A DNA stretch of 64,000 bases from Aquimarina sp. AU58. Its GTDB lineage: Bacteria > Bacteroidota > Bacteroidia > Flavobacteriales > Flavobacteriaceae. A model generated the notes under the pieces. That model was not told the DNA's origin, ran no database searches, and was given only the letters and a program-made list of their open reading frames with translations. The DNA lies in assembly GCF_900312745.1 (NCBI RefSeq), contig NZ_OMPD01000014.1, positions 620,001 through 684,000 on the forward strand. The letters are read 5' to 3'. A program made the translations under genes and the position numbers. Below, piece by piece: positions 17,320 to 25,882 of the stretch; position 1 is the stretch's first letter, and every line of letters begins with the position of its first letter.

Positions 17320-17979
17320 ATGCATTCTATAGATATTTTTTTTACATCTTTTAAAGAACCACTAGAGCACAGTCTTTTTTCGGATTATCTATCCTTGCTA
17401 CCACCAGATTTAAGGAAAAAAAACTCACAATACCTTCGTTGGCAAGATAGACACGCACATTTGTTTGGTCGATTGCTGTTGATTGAGGCATTAAAGAGTT
17501 GTGATATAGAAAACAACATTTGGGACCTTATTGCTTATAGTGCACACAAACGACCATATTTAACCTTGAATGGATATGATTTTAATATATCCCATTCTGG
17601 AGATTATGTGATTTGTGCAATAGGAAAAAATATCAGGCTTGGTATTGATATTGAAGAACACCGAAGGAGAAACCTAAAAGATTTCAGGAATTTAATGACT
17701 GCAGATCAATGGGGTGAGATTAACAATGCAAGTTGCCCGTTAAACGAGTTTTATAAATATTGGACCATTAAAGAAAGTGTGATTAAGGCAGATGGTCGAG
17801 GGTTTTATATCCCTCTTAATGAACTTGAAGTAAAGAATAACACTGTTTATTTTGAGGATAAATTATGGTTTGTTAACGATTTTGCATTTACTAAAGGGTA
17901 TAGTGTAGCATTAGCTACTAATCAATCATCAACATTTAATCTGCAGGCTATCAATTTTTATACCTCTCATATGGTTTAG
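17320..17979 (+). CDS. 4'-phosphopantetheinyl transferase (Sfp type)
   Basis: 219 residues from ATG 17320; a TTG at 17314 is the only earlier in-frame start. Motifs are FNISHSGDY, GIDIEE (Mg-binding Asp and Glu) and FYKYWTIKESVIKADGRG (the WxxKEAxxK-like motif). It converts apo-carrier domains of the PKS to the holo form with coenzyme A. It ends the tightly packed set AT - metalloenzyme - PPTase. Confidence 0.92.
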   Translation: MHSIDIFFTSFKEPLEHSLFSDYLSLLPPDLRKKNSQYLRWQDRHAHLFGRLLLIEALKSCDIENNIWDLIAYSAHKRPYLTLNGYDFNISHSGDYVICAIGKNIRLGIDIEEHRRRNLKDFRNLMTADQWGEINNASCPLNEFYKYWTIKESVIKADGRGFYIPLNELEVKNNTVYFEDKLWFVNDFAFTKGYSVALATNQSSTFNLQAINFYTSHMV

Positions 17980-18191
17980 CTTGATTTATAACATTTACAA
18001 TTTCAATCTTTTGATCATATTTTAATCTCGCGATAGCCTTTTGTTTTTTTAAGAGATAAATAAGGTAATTATATACAAGAAAACAATGGTAGCGATCGCC
18101 TCTGCAATGTGTCACTGGCAGAAGAATCACACTTACAAGTTAGCTTGGCTAACAAATTAATTAAAAACTAATTCAAATTAAATTATAGATT

Positions 18192-18446
18192 ATGGATAAG
18201 AACGAAAACGACATTTTTGATTTGATAGCTACTCACGTGGCTGATATCTCATTGGACATAGCTGATGGCCCTATTATACGTTCTTCAATGTTATCTCCTC
18301 TTGGAATGGATTCCATTGGTAGAGCAGAACTAATTGCAAGGATGCTCGAAGAACTATCATTGACAGCTTCGGCAAGAGAATTTTACAAAGCCAATAATCT
18401 TGGCGAACTTGCAGCGTTATTTGTAAATAAGCTGAAGGAGCAGTGA
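18192..18446 (+). CDS. Stand-alone acyl carrier protein
   Basis: 84-residue carrier protein with phosphopantetheine Ser in LGMDSIGRAEL and the usual helix-rich tail (NNLGELAALFVNKL). It follows the PPTase after 212 bp, on the same strand. The motif differs from the GANSIDR donor ACP at 13544, so it is probably a second, independent carrier: perhaps a starter unit, a tailoring carrier or the missing carrier for the KS-DH end. The last is speculation. Confidence 0.88.
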   Translation: MDKNENDIFDLIATHVADISLDIADGPIIRSSMLSPLGMDSIGRAELIARMLEELSLTASAREFYKANNLGELAALFVNKLKEQ

Positions 18447-18669
18447 ATCCTGTTAGTTGATCAAGATTAATAATTGAATACTTTTGATCAGAAACCGGAA
18501 TTGATATTTTTAACTAAAGGCTTTCAAAAGCTTTTAGATATATCTATATGTTTTTTGTTTTCGCTTTGTATTTTTGTGCAAAATTAGAAAGACCAGTTAG
18601 TCGTGTTTTTTATTACTTATTGAATATTTATACTTATTAAAAAAAGTTTTATAGGAAAAAAAATAGCTC

Positions 18670-19353
18670 ATGTATTTGATAAAAAGTAAAGTAAGATTGG
18701 CAGGTTTGTTATTTATAGCAGGTATGGTTGCAGGGGTTTTTAGTGTAGCACCATCCATTGATTCTACAAAATATTTAACAGAAGCTGCAGCAAATTCTAA
18801 TAATGTAATCATAGATGCTTTCTTTCAATTTATGATGTCGCTTGCATATTTAGGAATTGCAATTTTATTATACCCTGTAATCAGAAGGTTTGATGGTAGT
18901 TTAGCAATCGGCTTTTTTAGTTTTAGGATAATTTCGGCAACACTCGTAATTTTTGGAACCATATTATTATTGTCCATATTAGCATTAAGTCAGGAGTTTG
19001 TATATAATTCACCTCAAAGCTCTCCAGATTTAAAAGCATTAGGAAATGTATTCAAAATTATGCGAGATTATATAAATCATGTATTTATGGTTCTGGTTTT
19101 ATGTATAGGAAATTTTATGTTATATGTTTTATTAGTGAAATCGCGACTAGTGCCTCGTTGGCTTTCGGTTTGGGGGGTATTAGGTACATTGTTGTCTGCA
19201 ATAGCAAGTATTTTGATTTTATTTCAGGTTATTGAAATTATCACAGCCGAATACTTAATTTTAAATGTTCCGACTGCAATATTAGAATTGATTCTAGGGA
19301 TATGGCTAATAGTAAATGGGTTTGATAAAAGAGCATGTGCAGAAACGCACTAG
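18670..19353 (+). CDS. DUF4386-like integral membrane protein
   Basis: 227 residues with about six hydrophobic segments (roughly 10-30, 48-70, 80-105, 125-150, 160-180, 190-215). The layout, including LLFIAGMVAGVFS and LVPRWLSVWGVLG, fits the DUF4386 family of unknown function. The C-terminal codons NGFDKRAC are repeated at 25340-25380 in a decayed copy. There is no clear functional link to the PKS genes. Confidence 0.72.
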   Translation: MYLIKSKVRLAGLLFIAGMVAGVFSVAPSIDSTKYLTEAAANSNNVIIDAFFQFMMSLAYLGIAILLYPVIRRFDGSLAIGFFSFRIISATLVIFGTILLLSILALSQEFVYNSPQSSPDLKALGNVFKIMRDYINHVFMVLVLCIGNFMLYVLLVKSRLVPRWLSVWGVLGTLLSAIASILILFQVIEIITAEYLILNVPTAILELILGIWLIVNGFDKRACAETH

Positions 19354-19450
19354 TAAAGAAAATATTAGAAAGCACAAAAGACGTATAATAATTTTATAAT
19401 ATATCGCAAGTATATCTTTTTGAATTAGAGTTTTAGCTTTGTGTAAAAAG
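19306..19450 (+). repeat. Left copy of a diverged direct repeat (DUF4386 3' end and downstream)
   Basis: The last 15 or so codons of the DUF4386 gene and roughly 95 bp after it are repeated at 25330-25480 in the same orientation. Identity by eye is about 75-80%, with most changes in the coding part at third codon positions. The repeats bracket the six-gene type II synthase set. Confidence 0.75.
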
Positions 19451-19525
19451 AATTCTATTTCCTTCGTACTACCAATCCGAAAGTTTTCTTAGAAATTTAA
19501 GGTATTGTTTTCTATACGGTATGTA

Positions 19526-20035
19526 CTAAGTGGTAAGAGTCTCTGTTTGTGGAATTAGCTTTTTTTTATCTATCATGGCTACTGTAACCGTTCCTTTTGC
19601 AAAAAGTGTATCACCATTATATGCCTTTATTTTTAAACAAGAAGCGGATCCCATAGTCCAGTCTAATTCTCCATGTAAATATACTAATGTCCCAGGGACA
19701 ACAGGGGTAAAGAATTTAACCTTATATTCTCCAAAAACGCCTATTTTAGCAGAGTTTATCTTATAGTTAATAGGTTGTTGTTGTTCCCAATCCTGATTAC
19801 TTAATTGCACCAATAAACCACAGGTTTGCCCCATAGCTTCGGTTAATAATACACCTGGAAAAATTGGTAACTCTGGAAAATGCCCTTGAAAAGCGGGCTC
19901 TCCAATACCCACAGCTTTTATGGCGATAATAGATTTCCCTTTTTCATACTCTATTACCTGATCGACTAACTGAAAAGGGTATCTATGTGGTAATAATTTT
20001 TGTATTTGATAATTCTGTAATACTGCCTTTTTCAT
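19526..20035 (-). CDS. FabZ-like 3-hydroxyacyl-ACP dehydratase
   Basis: 169 residues, single hotdog fold. FabZ signature regions are [14 protein letters not shown] (catalytic His) and [20 protein letters not shown] (the Glu-bearing helix). It would dehydrate the beta-hydroxyacyl chain made by the neighbouring KS and ketoreductase. It is the last gene of the leftward operon, and its start abuts the stop of the KS/CLF-like gene, implying coupling. Confidence 0.9.
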   Translation of the reverse strand: MKKAVLQNYQIQKLLPHRYPFQLVDQVIEYEKGKSIIAIKAVGIGEPAFQGHFPELPIFPGVLLTEAMGQTCGLLVQLSNQDWEQQQPINYKINSAKIGVFGEYKVKFFTPVVPGTLVYLHGELDWTMGSASCLKIKAYNGDTLFAKGTVTVAMIDKKKLIPQTETLTT

Positions 20036-21132
20036 TAGTTGTATTTTTTAATAAGTGTTACTACTGTGTACCCTGTTTTATCTATAGTCGCAACAATTGC
20101 ATTTATAGGAGTTATTTCAATACCTTCTGTTTGAATGGTTCTTTTTATGAAGTATCCTTTTGCTTCTTTTAGTTGCTTATTGAACAATCCTATAGCGTAT
20201 AAAATACTCGTTAACCCACCAGCATTATCACCGTTTCCATATACCATTTCTGGGAAAAATAATTTAGGTATCTCTCCTAATGTTTTACTAATTTCTGAAG
20301 ACAATGTAACTCCATCTATATTGTGAGCTCCAGAGCCCACCATGATCATGTCTATATCCGAAATAGTAAGTCCGTTATTGGTGATTAATTCTTGAATTAA
20401 GAAAGCTAATAAGTTTTCGTGTGATTGTTCTTTGTAACTTTGTCCTGAAATAACTCCGACTATAATCCCAAAGATTGATTGTTCATTCTCTAAAGCAGTC
20501 TCTACTCTTTCTAAAGCTATAGAAACCCCATATTCGTTAGCGATAGGCAATTTGGTTTCTCTGTTTTCCCCTTCTCTAATTGCCTTATGATATTTAGATA
20601 TTGTTTCTGTCGAACCCACTATGGCGCAATCAACGATACCTTCTTTTAAATGCATAGAAGCAATATCAATAGCTTGAATTGCACTACATGTACCTCCGTT
20701 GATAGAAAAATTTGGTCCGGTAATTTTAGTTTGAATTGCCATTTGCGAAGCTGCGGCATTAGCAATTGTATTTGGTGTGCTCATCGGACTTACTAATTCT
20801 GGTCCATCATGCTTAGCGACTAGATCAAAAACAAACCCATCTTCAATGTTGGATAATTCGGATCCATCATATAAGCCTACTCGATCTTTATTCAATTCAA
20901 CGACATCATTTACTTTATTCTGATAGATACATTGAAATGCCAAGTTACAATACATTTTAGTTGCTTTACTAAAATAACGAAACCCTCTTTTCCCTAAGAA
21001 CCCATCTGGATCATAGGTATCCATTTTGGTTGTCGGCAAATTTTGATCAATTTTATTGTAGAATGTTTCTATCCCACTTCCTAAAGAAGAAACATATCCT
21101 AGCCCTACTATTGCAATATCTTTATTACTCAT
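20035..21132 (-). CDS. Ketosynthase-like protein, probable chain-length-factor partner
   Basis: 365 residues of KAS fold but atypical. A Cys is present at the nucleophile site (GGTCSAIQA), yet the two active-site His regions are not recognisable: the first reads [10 protein letters not shown], and the second YGNGDNAGG where GHxxGAA is expected. It is shorter than the neighbouring KS (409 residues). I infer a KS/CLF-type heterodimer with the next gene, this being the non-condensing partner. A true chain-length factor usually lacks the Cys, so an alternative thioester-transfer role is possible. Confidence 0.72.
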   Translation of the reverse strand: MSNKDIAIVGLGYVSSLGSGIETFYNKIDQNLPTTKMDTYDPDGFLGKRGFRYFSKATKMYCNLAFQCIYQNKVNDVVELNKDRVGLYDGSELSNIEDGFVFDLVAKHDGPELVSPMSTPNTIANAAASQMAIQTKITGPNFSINGGTCSAIQAIDIASMHLKEGIVDCAIVGSTETISKYHKAIREGENRETKLPIANEYGVSIALERVETALENEQSIFGIIVGVISGQSYKEQSHENLLAFLIQELITNNGLTISDIDMIMVGSGAHNIDGVTLSSEISKTLGEIPKLFFPEMVYGNGDNAGGLTSILYAIGLFNKQLKEAKGYFIKRTIQTEGIEITPINAIVATIDKTGYTVVTLIKKYN

Positions 21133-21149
21133 TATTTATTCTAGTTTGT

Positions 21150-22379
21150 TTAATTGTATTGACTAAAGATTAAGCTACAGATGTTTCCTCCAAAAGCAAA
21201 TGAGTTACTCATGATATTGGTAATTTTTGTTTGCTTTATATCTTTATTATTTAAGTCTATTGAAATAGGGAAAGACTCATCTGTTTTTTCTGTATTCTTT
21301 GTACTTGGAATGATCTGTTCTTGTAATGACAATACTGCCGATATTCCTTCAAAAGCGCTTGCAGCTCCCATACAGTGGCCAATTACCGATTTTAAACAAT
21401 GAATAGGTATATCTGTCAATTTTTCTCCGAAGACTTTATACATAGCATTAACCTCATGAGAATCGTTGGCTTTTGTTCCTGTTCCGTGAGCACTGATATA
21501 GCTAATATCGTCTATAGTTAATCCACTATATTCAAGAGCTTTCTTCATGGCTAAGGCTGCTCCATTTCCATCAGGGTCTGGAGCGGTTGGGTGATAAGCA
21601 TCACAACTTAATCCGTATCCAGAGATCTCTCCATATATTTTTGCTCCTCTTTCTAATGCATGTTCTAATTCTTCTAAAACCATGATTCCAGCTCCTTCTC
21701 CAACTACCATTCCTGATCTGTCTTCTGCAAAAGGTTTGATGTTTTCTTTGGTCATTGCTCCTAATCTGTAAAATATTGTGTAGCAGGATCTTGTAAACGG
21801 ATCCGAACCTCCGGCCAGCATAACTTTAGAACGTCCTTCTTTAATCATTGAGAAAGCTGTTCCAAAAGCATAATTTCCTGCTGTACATGCTGTTGGGATT
21901 ACCATATTTGTTCCTCCAAGATTACAAAGTTTAGCGACCATAGAACTCATTTCTATTGGCCTGAAATACGATAACATTTTCTTTGCATCTGTCGATAATT
22001 CTTCTTTTTCATTTTGAATACCAAAAGTATCTATAGTACGCTCTACAATGTCTTCTGTTCCGTTAGTAGTTCCTAAGATTATTCCATACCTGTTTGGATA
22101 ATCTATTTTTTCTGAAAGACCAGCATCTATTAATGCCATTTTAGAAGCTTTATATGCATACTCTACAGATGTACTATATGAAGATATATCTTCTTTACAT
22201 GTTAATACATCCTCACCAATAACCTCTGCAGATAATGAATTACCTTTAAATCTTGTACTATCCAATTTGGTTAAATGACGTATGCCTGTATTCTTCTCTT
22301 TTACGTTTTTCCAGAATTCCTGAATGTTAGATCCGATTGGGCTCACAACACCTAAACCGGTAATTACTACTCTTTTCAT
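21150..22379 (-). CDS. 3-oxoacyl-ACP synthase (FabF-like ketosynthase)
   Basis: 409 residues with the complete Cys-His-His triad: PTACTAGNYAFG, SAHGTGTKANDSHE and SVIGHCMGAAS. It would carry out decarboxylative condensation on the ACP of this operon. The gene order ACP, oxidoreductase, FabG, KS, KS/CLF-like, DH gives all steps needed for an unsaturated acyl chain except enoyl reduction, so the product is probably a polyene or polyunsaturated chain. Confidence 0.9.
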   Translation of the reverse strand: MKRVVITGLGVVSPIGSNIQEFWKNVKEKNTGIRHLTKLDSTRFKGNSLSAEVIGEDVLTCKEDISSYSTSVEYAYKASKMALIDAGLSEKIDYPNRYGIILGTTNGTEDIVERTIDTFGIQNEKEELSTDAKKMLSYFRPIEMSSMVAKLCNLGGTNMVIPTACTAGNYAFGTAFSMIKEGRSKVMLAGGSDPFTRSCYTIFYRLGAMTKENIKPFAEDRSGMVVGEGAGIMVLEELEHALERGAKIYGEISGYGLSCDAYHPTAPDPDGNGAALAMKKALEYSGLTIDDISYISAHGTGTKANDSHEVNAMYKVFGEKLTDIPIHCLKSVIGHCMGAASAFEGISAVLSLQEQIIPSTKNTEKTDESFPISIDLNNKDIKQTKITNIMSNSFAFGGNICSLIFSQYN

Positions 22380-22417
22380 AATGCTTTGTTTGAAATTGTA
22401 ATGTTTTTATTAAGTTG

Positions 22418-23167
22418 TTATGCGGTCAATCCTCCGTCTATAACAAGAGTATGGCCTGTAATGTAATCGCTAGAAGGAGATGCTAAAAATTTAACAGCAT
22501 CAGCAACTTCTTTTGATTCTCCCATACGTTTCATAGGAACTATGGTATTTATTTTCTTTTTAGCTAATTCTGGCATGGCATTAACCATTTCTGTTGCAAT
22601 AAATCCAGGTGCTACAGCATTTATTTGTACGCCAAAAGAAGCAAACTCTCTGGCTAATGTTTTTGTTAATGAGATAATTGCAGCCTTAGAACTAGCATAA
22701 TTAGCTTGCCCCTGACTTCCTTTTAGCCCAGAAACCGATGAAATATTGATGATTTTTCCTCTCCCTCTTCGAATTGCTTTATTTCCAAAAGCTTTAGTCA
22801 TATTAAAAACGCCATTTAAGTTAGTATTGATAACATCATTCCAATCTTGTGGTTGCATTCTTAAAAATGCTCTATCTTTTGTAATCCCCGCATTATTTAC
22901 TAACCCATAAATCTCTCCCATATCTTCTTCAATCTCAGGAATTAATTGTTCTATGTCATCATAATTCCTAACATCTAGTTTATAGCATTTAATTCTTGAA
23001 TCATTGTTTCCTAAAGTGTTTACTATTTTCTCTGCAGAAGTTTGATTATTATTATAAGTAAAGGCCACTTTTGCGCCCGATTTGTAGAACTTTTCAACTA
23101 TTGCTTTACCAATTCCTTTACTACCACCTGTTATTAGAAATAATTTGTCTGTTAAGTCGTTTTTCAT
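22418..23167 (-). CDS. FabG-like 3-oxoacyl-ACP reductase
   Basis: 249-residue short-chain dehydrogenase. NAD(P)-binding motif TGGSKGIGKAI, structural NNAG, and catalytic Ser-Tyr-Lys in NISSVSGLKGSQGQANYASSK are all present, with the C-terminal GGLTA typical of FabG. It reduces the beta-keto group to hydroxyl before the FabZ-like dehydratase acts. It is 38 bp from the KS gene in the same operon. Confidence 0.92.
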   Translation of the reverse strand: MKNDLTDKLFLITGGSKGIGKAIVEKFYKSGAKVAFTYNNNQTSAEKIVNTLGNNDSRIKCYKLDVRNYDDIEQLIPEIEEDMGEIYGLVNNAGITKDRAFLRMQPQDWNDVINTNLNGVFNMTKAFGNKAIRRGRGKIINISSVSGLKGSQGQANYASSKAAIISLTKTLAREFASFGVQINAVAPGFIATEMVNAMPELAKKKINTIVPMKRMGESKEVADAVKFLASPSSDYITGHTLVIDGGLTA

Positions 23168-23275
23168 GCTTTAATTTGAGTTTTAATAATGTTTGGTTAA
23201 TTGGTCAAACAAATAGGTTGATCCTAGGTCATTTCTTTATAAATTTATCTGCGCTTTCTAATTATACAAGTTCTT

Positions 23276-24763
23276 TTAACTTAACTTGGCATGCATAAAA
23301 CCTTGACACATTGCAGATTCATATCCAGCTCCTGAAGCCCATGTTCCAACGAACTTTAATCCTCTTACTGGGGATTTGGATAAGAACCGCATGTTGTCGT
23401 TTGGCGAAATTTTATACCCGAAAGCCGAACCTTCTGGAGAATTTGTATATTTTTTGTTCGTTTTTGGCGTAGAACTTTCCTTATAAAGAATATGTCCTTC
23501 TAATTTTGGGAAGTATTGGTAAGCACGTCGAATAATACGCTCCTGAATACGCTCTTTTTTTGACAAATATGCTTGTTCTTCTAGTTCGAACCAGTCACTC
23601 TTATAATCTAGGACAATGAGTTGGATGGTTCTTCCACACTCAGGATCCATCTTATGGTAATTGGTAACACTTAAACTTAATTTATCGTAACGTTCGTCTG
23701 ATTCTTTTTCTTCTGGAGTTAATATGTCGCCTTTATCACTTACAAGAATGTACTCTTCTTTGGTAAAACCTAATTCTTCGGGGTCTAGATCTGTAATGAT
23801 GTAAACACAAAAATGCCCCCATCCAAATTTTAGATTCTGAAGCTTACTTTCGAAAGCTTCTTTTTCAGAAAATTCAGGTAACATTTTCATTACGTTATGT
23901 GGAGAACATGTTGCCGTAACGGTTTTGGTAACAAAATGATGTTTTCTGCTATTTACCCGAGTTATTTCACCTTCTTCATTAAGTTCAATTTGATGTACGG
24001 TATCTTTAAGAGATACATATCCACCTCTTTCTTTAAACTCTTTTAATAGAACGTTTGAAAGTGATTGTGCTGTACCTAATACATATCCAGGTTTTGTACA
24101 AAAAGCAGCATATAAATAGTGTAAAAAGTAAACAGCGTTGGCTTCATTAGCATGTGTCCCTAAATACATTGATATAGCACTTAAAACTTCTATTAAATGT
24201 TCATTCTGAAAGTATGATTGGAAATATTGTTTAACTGTAAGATTTTGAAGCTGTCTGGTTTCTGGAAGTAAATTCCTGTTTAATTGATATTCACCTAGAA
24301 GCATTCTTACAAACATATAGTTTTGATAACCAATAGTATTGATGTCATGAAAAAAATGATCAAGACTCTCTTTTTCTTCAGGAAATTGTTCATTGAGATA
24401 TATCTTAATGCCTTTGATGTTTCCAGGAATATGGTAATATTGCCCTTTTACATGAATAGAAAACAGCTCATCAAAATACTTGAAATCTAATTTATCCCAA
24501 AGATCTATTCTTTCAAATACATCTCTTAGATTAGCATTTTTACCAAGACCTGTTATTTTGTGTTGGCTACAATCGAATCTATATTTTCGCTTGTTACGCA
24601 CAAAACTGGTAGCATATCCTCCGGGATAAATATGCCCTTCTACAATAGCGACATTTTTCTTTTTTTCTAATAAGGTAATGCCATATATCAACCCAGTTAA
24701 ACCAGCACCAATAATAAGTTCGTTGACTTCTTTTGTTTTTACGACTAATTCTTTACTGATCAT
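23276..24763 (-). CDS. FAD-dependent oxidoreductase, phytoene desaturase / RetSat-like
   Basis: 495 residues. The FAD dinucleotide-binding motif is at the N-terminus (ELIIGAGLTGLIYGI, then VEGHIYPGGYATS), and the C-terminal FAD motif region is VGTWASGAGYESAMCQG. The overall form is that of CrtI/carotene isomerase/retinol saturase-like amine-oxidase flavoproteins. No other carotenoid gene is nearby, so I infer it oxidises, isomerises or saturates a polyene made by the adjacent type II synthase. It is preceded by the ACP gene (34 bp). Confidence 0.8.
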   Translation of the reverse strand: MISKELVVKTKEVNELIIGAGLTGLIYGITLLEKKKNVAIVEGHIYPGGYATSFVRNKRKYRFDCSQHKITGLGKNANLRDVFERIDLWDKLDFKYFDELFSIHVKGQYYHIPGNIKGIKIYLNEQFPEEKESLDHFFHDINTIGYQNYMFVRMLLGEYQLNRNLLPETRQLQNLTVKQYFQSYFQNEHLIEVLSAISMYLGTHANEANAVYFLHYLYAAFCTKPGYVLGTAQSLSNVLLKEFKERGGYVSLKDTVHQIELNEEGEITRVNSRKHHFVTKTVTATCSPHNVMKMLPEFSEKEAFESKLQNLKFGWGHFCVYIITDLDPEELGFTKEEYILVSDKGDILTPEEKESDERYDKLSLSVTNYHKMDPECGRTIQLIVLDYKSDWFELEEQAYLSKKERIQERIIRRAYQYFPKLEGHILYKESSTPKTNKKYTNSPEGSAFGYKISPNDNMRFLSKSPVRGLKFVGTWASGAGYESAMCQGFMHAKLS

Positions 24764-24797
24764 TTTAATTTCTAATTTATTGGTCTTAGTTTACAGA

Positions 24798-25031
24798 CTA
24801 TAATTGTTCTGTAATCATATTAGCAATCCTTTTTGGAGTAGTCATCTCTTGTAACCTCTCTTCAGATAATTTTACCTTGAACTTTCTCTCGATCATTACC
24901 ATGATTTCTAATCCTCTTAATGAATCAACCCCTAATGTATTTGGTAAGTTAACATCTGGAGTAACGTCTGCTACGTCACATTCGGCAATAGGTGCAATAA
25001 TTTCGGCGATTTCGTTTAATAAGTTTTCCAT
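24798..25031 (-). CDS. Acyl carrier protein of the type II synthase
   Basis: 77 residues from the ATG whose last base is 25031 (MENLLNEIAEI); an upstream in-frame ATG at 25058 gives an AT-rich leader that looks untranslated. The phosphopantetheine Ser is in LGVDSLRGLEI. As the first gene of the leftward operon it would carry the growing chain for the two KS-type proteins, reductase and dehydratase. Confidence 0.9.
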   Translation of the reverse strand: MENLLNEIAEIIAPIAECDVADVTPDVNLPNTLGVDSLRGLEIMVMIERKFKVKLSEERLQEMTTPKRIANMITEQL

Positions 25032-25329
25032 GATTTCAATTTTATATTTAATTTTCATATTCTATCTTCTGATAATGAAGAAACACTTAAGTTTTGTTTC
25101 TTATACCTTAATAGGTAACTGATTAATAATTAGATGACATTATCAGAATCACAAGATGATAGAAGTAATAATGCTAAGAGTTTTTACTAAAAATCTCGTG
25201 ATATATGTAGTATATGATTTGATTTAAGTTGTAAACTTATTTCTTTTTCAAAATACTTCTTCCCCCTGTTTACAGTGAAATGACGTTTGATACATATTGA
25301 TTAAAAGATTTATAATTGATTTCATCGGT

Positions 25330-25480
25330 GATTAATAGTAAACGGATTTGACAAAAGAGCATGTGTAGAAATGCACGAATAAAGAAAATGTAAGAAAGTA
25401 AAAAAGATATACATAGGAGTTTTGTAATATATATTCCACATTTTGAATTTGATTTAAGCTTAAACTTTACGCGAAAAAGC
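25330..25480 (+). pseudogene. Decayed 3' end of a second DUF4386 gene
   Basis: The stretch encodes LIVNGFDKRACVEMHE and a stop, almost the same as the C-terminus of the DUF4386 protein ending at 19353, and similarity continues past the stop (TTTTGAATT..., AAGAAAATGTAAGAAAG). Nothing of the rest of the gene is recognisable upstream, where the type II operon begins. Differences in the coding part are mostly synonymous, so this was once a real paralogue. It marks the right border of the inserted or rearranged segment. Confidence 0.72.
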
Positions 25481-25583
25481 ATAGAAAATTAACATTTAAT
25501 AATACGATAGAATGTTGAAGTAAGGTATAATCTTCGGATAAAAAGCTCGATACTAGTCACGACTTTAATACTATTTTGTCTAT

Positions 25584-25620
25584 AAACCTCTATACATACA
25601 ATATGTATAGAGGTTTTCTT
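25584..25620 (+). terminator. Strong hairpin with T-rich tail, orphan terminator
   Basis: 14-bp perfect stem AAACCTCTATACAT / ATGTATAGAGGTTT around a 5-base loop, followed by TTTTCTTT. No intact rightward gene ends before it except the decayed DUF4386 remnant, so it may be the remnant's old terminator. The rest of 25032-25882 shows no gene. Confidence 0.65.
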
Positions 25621-25826
25621 TGTTAGAGTTTATAGTACCAGCTTTTTATATAAATTCAGTATAGATCTTTGATTTTTAGAATAGTAACATGCCAGATGTA
25701 GATTCTGCTCTACTAGTTCTTCTAATTTGACAGTATATTTTTTACTTGATACCAGTAAATTTTTTTTAAAAAACAGGATAGAATATTTTTATTTATAATC
25801 ATTCTTAATAGATTTGCGGCACGTAC

Positions 25827-25857
25827 ATTATATTTATTTAGAATAAATAAATATAAT
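25827..25857 (+). promoter_or_regulatory. Perfect AT-rich palindrome upstream of TonB receptor, possible Fur-type operator
   Basis: 14-bp arms ATTATATTTATTTA and TAAATAAATATAAT around GAA, ending 25 bp before the receptor ATG. Position and TTTAGAATAAAT core suit an iron-responsive operator (Fur-like) controlling the downstream uptake genes. The identity of the regulator is inferred only. Confidence 0.45.
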
Positions 25858-25882
25858 TTTCTAAATCTATCAATTATAATAA

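Noticed and set aside
18086..18160. 24-codon open frame (MVAIASAMCHWQ...) in the gap before the ACP at 18192
   Set aside because: Locally less AT-rich and starts with ATG, but too short and without a promoter, RBS or known leader-peptide pattern; could be chance.
19306..25480. Insertion-sequence or integron explanation for the bracketed synthase operon
   Set aside because: No transposase, integrase, short terminal inverted repeats or clean target duplication is visible; the repeats are diverged gene ends, not IS ends.
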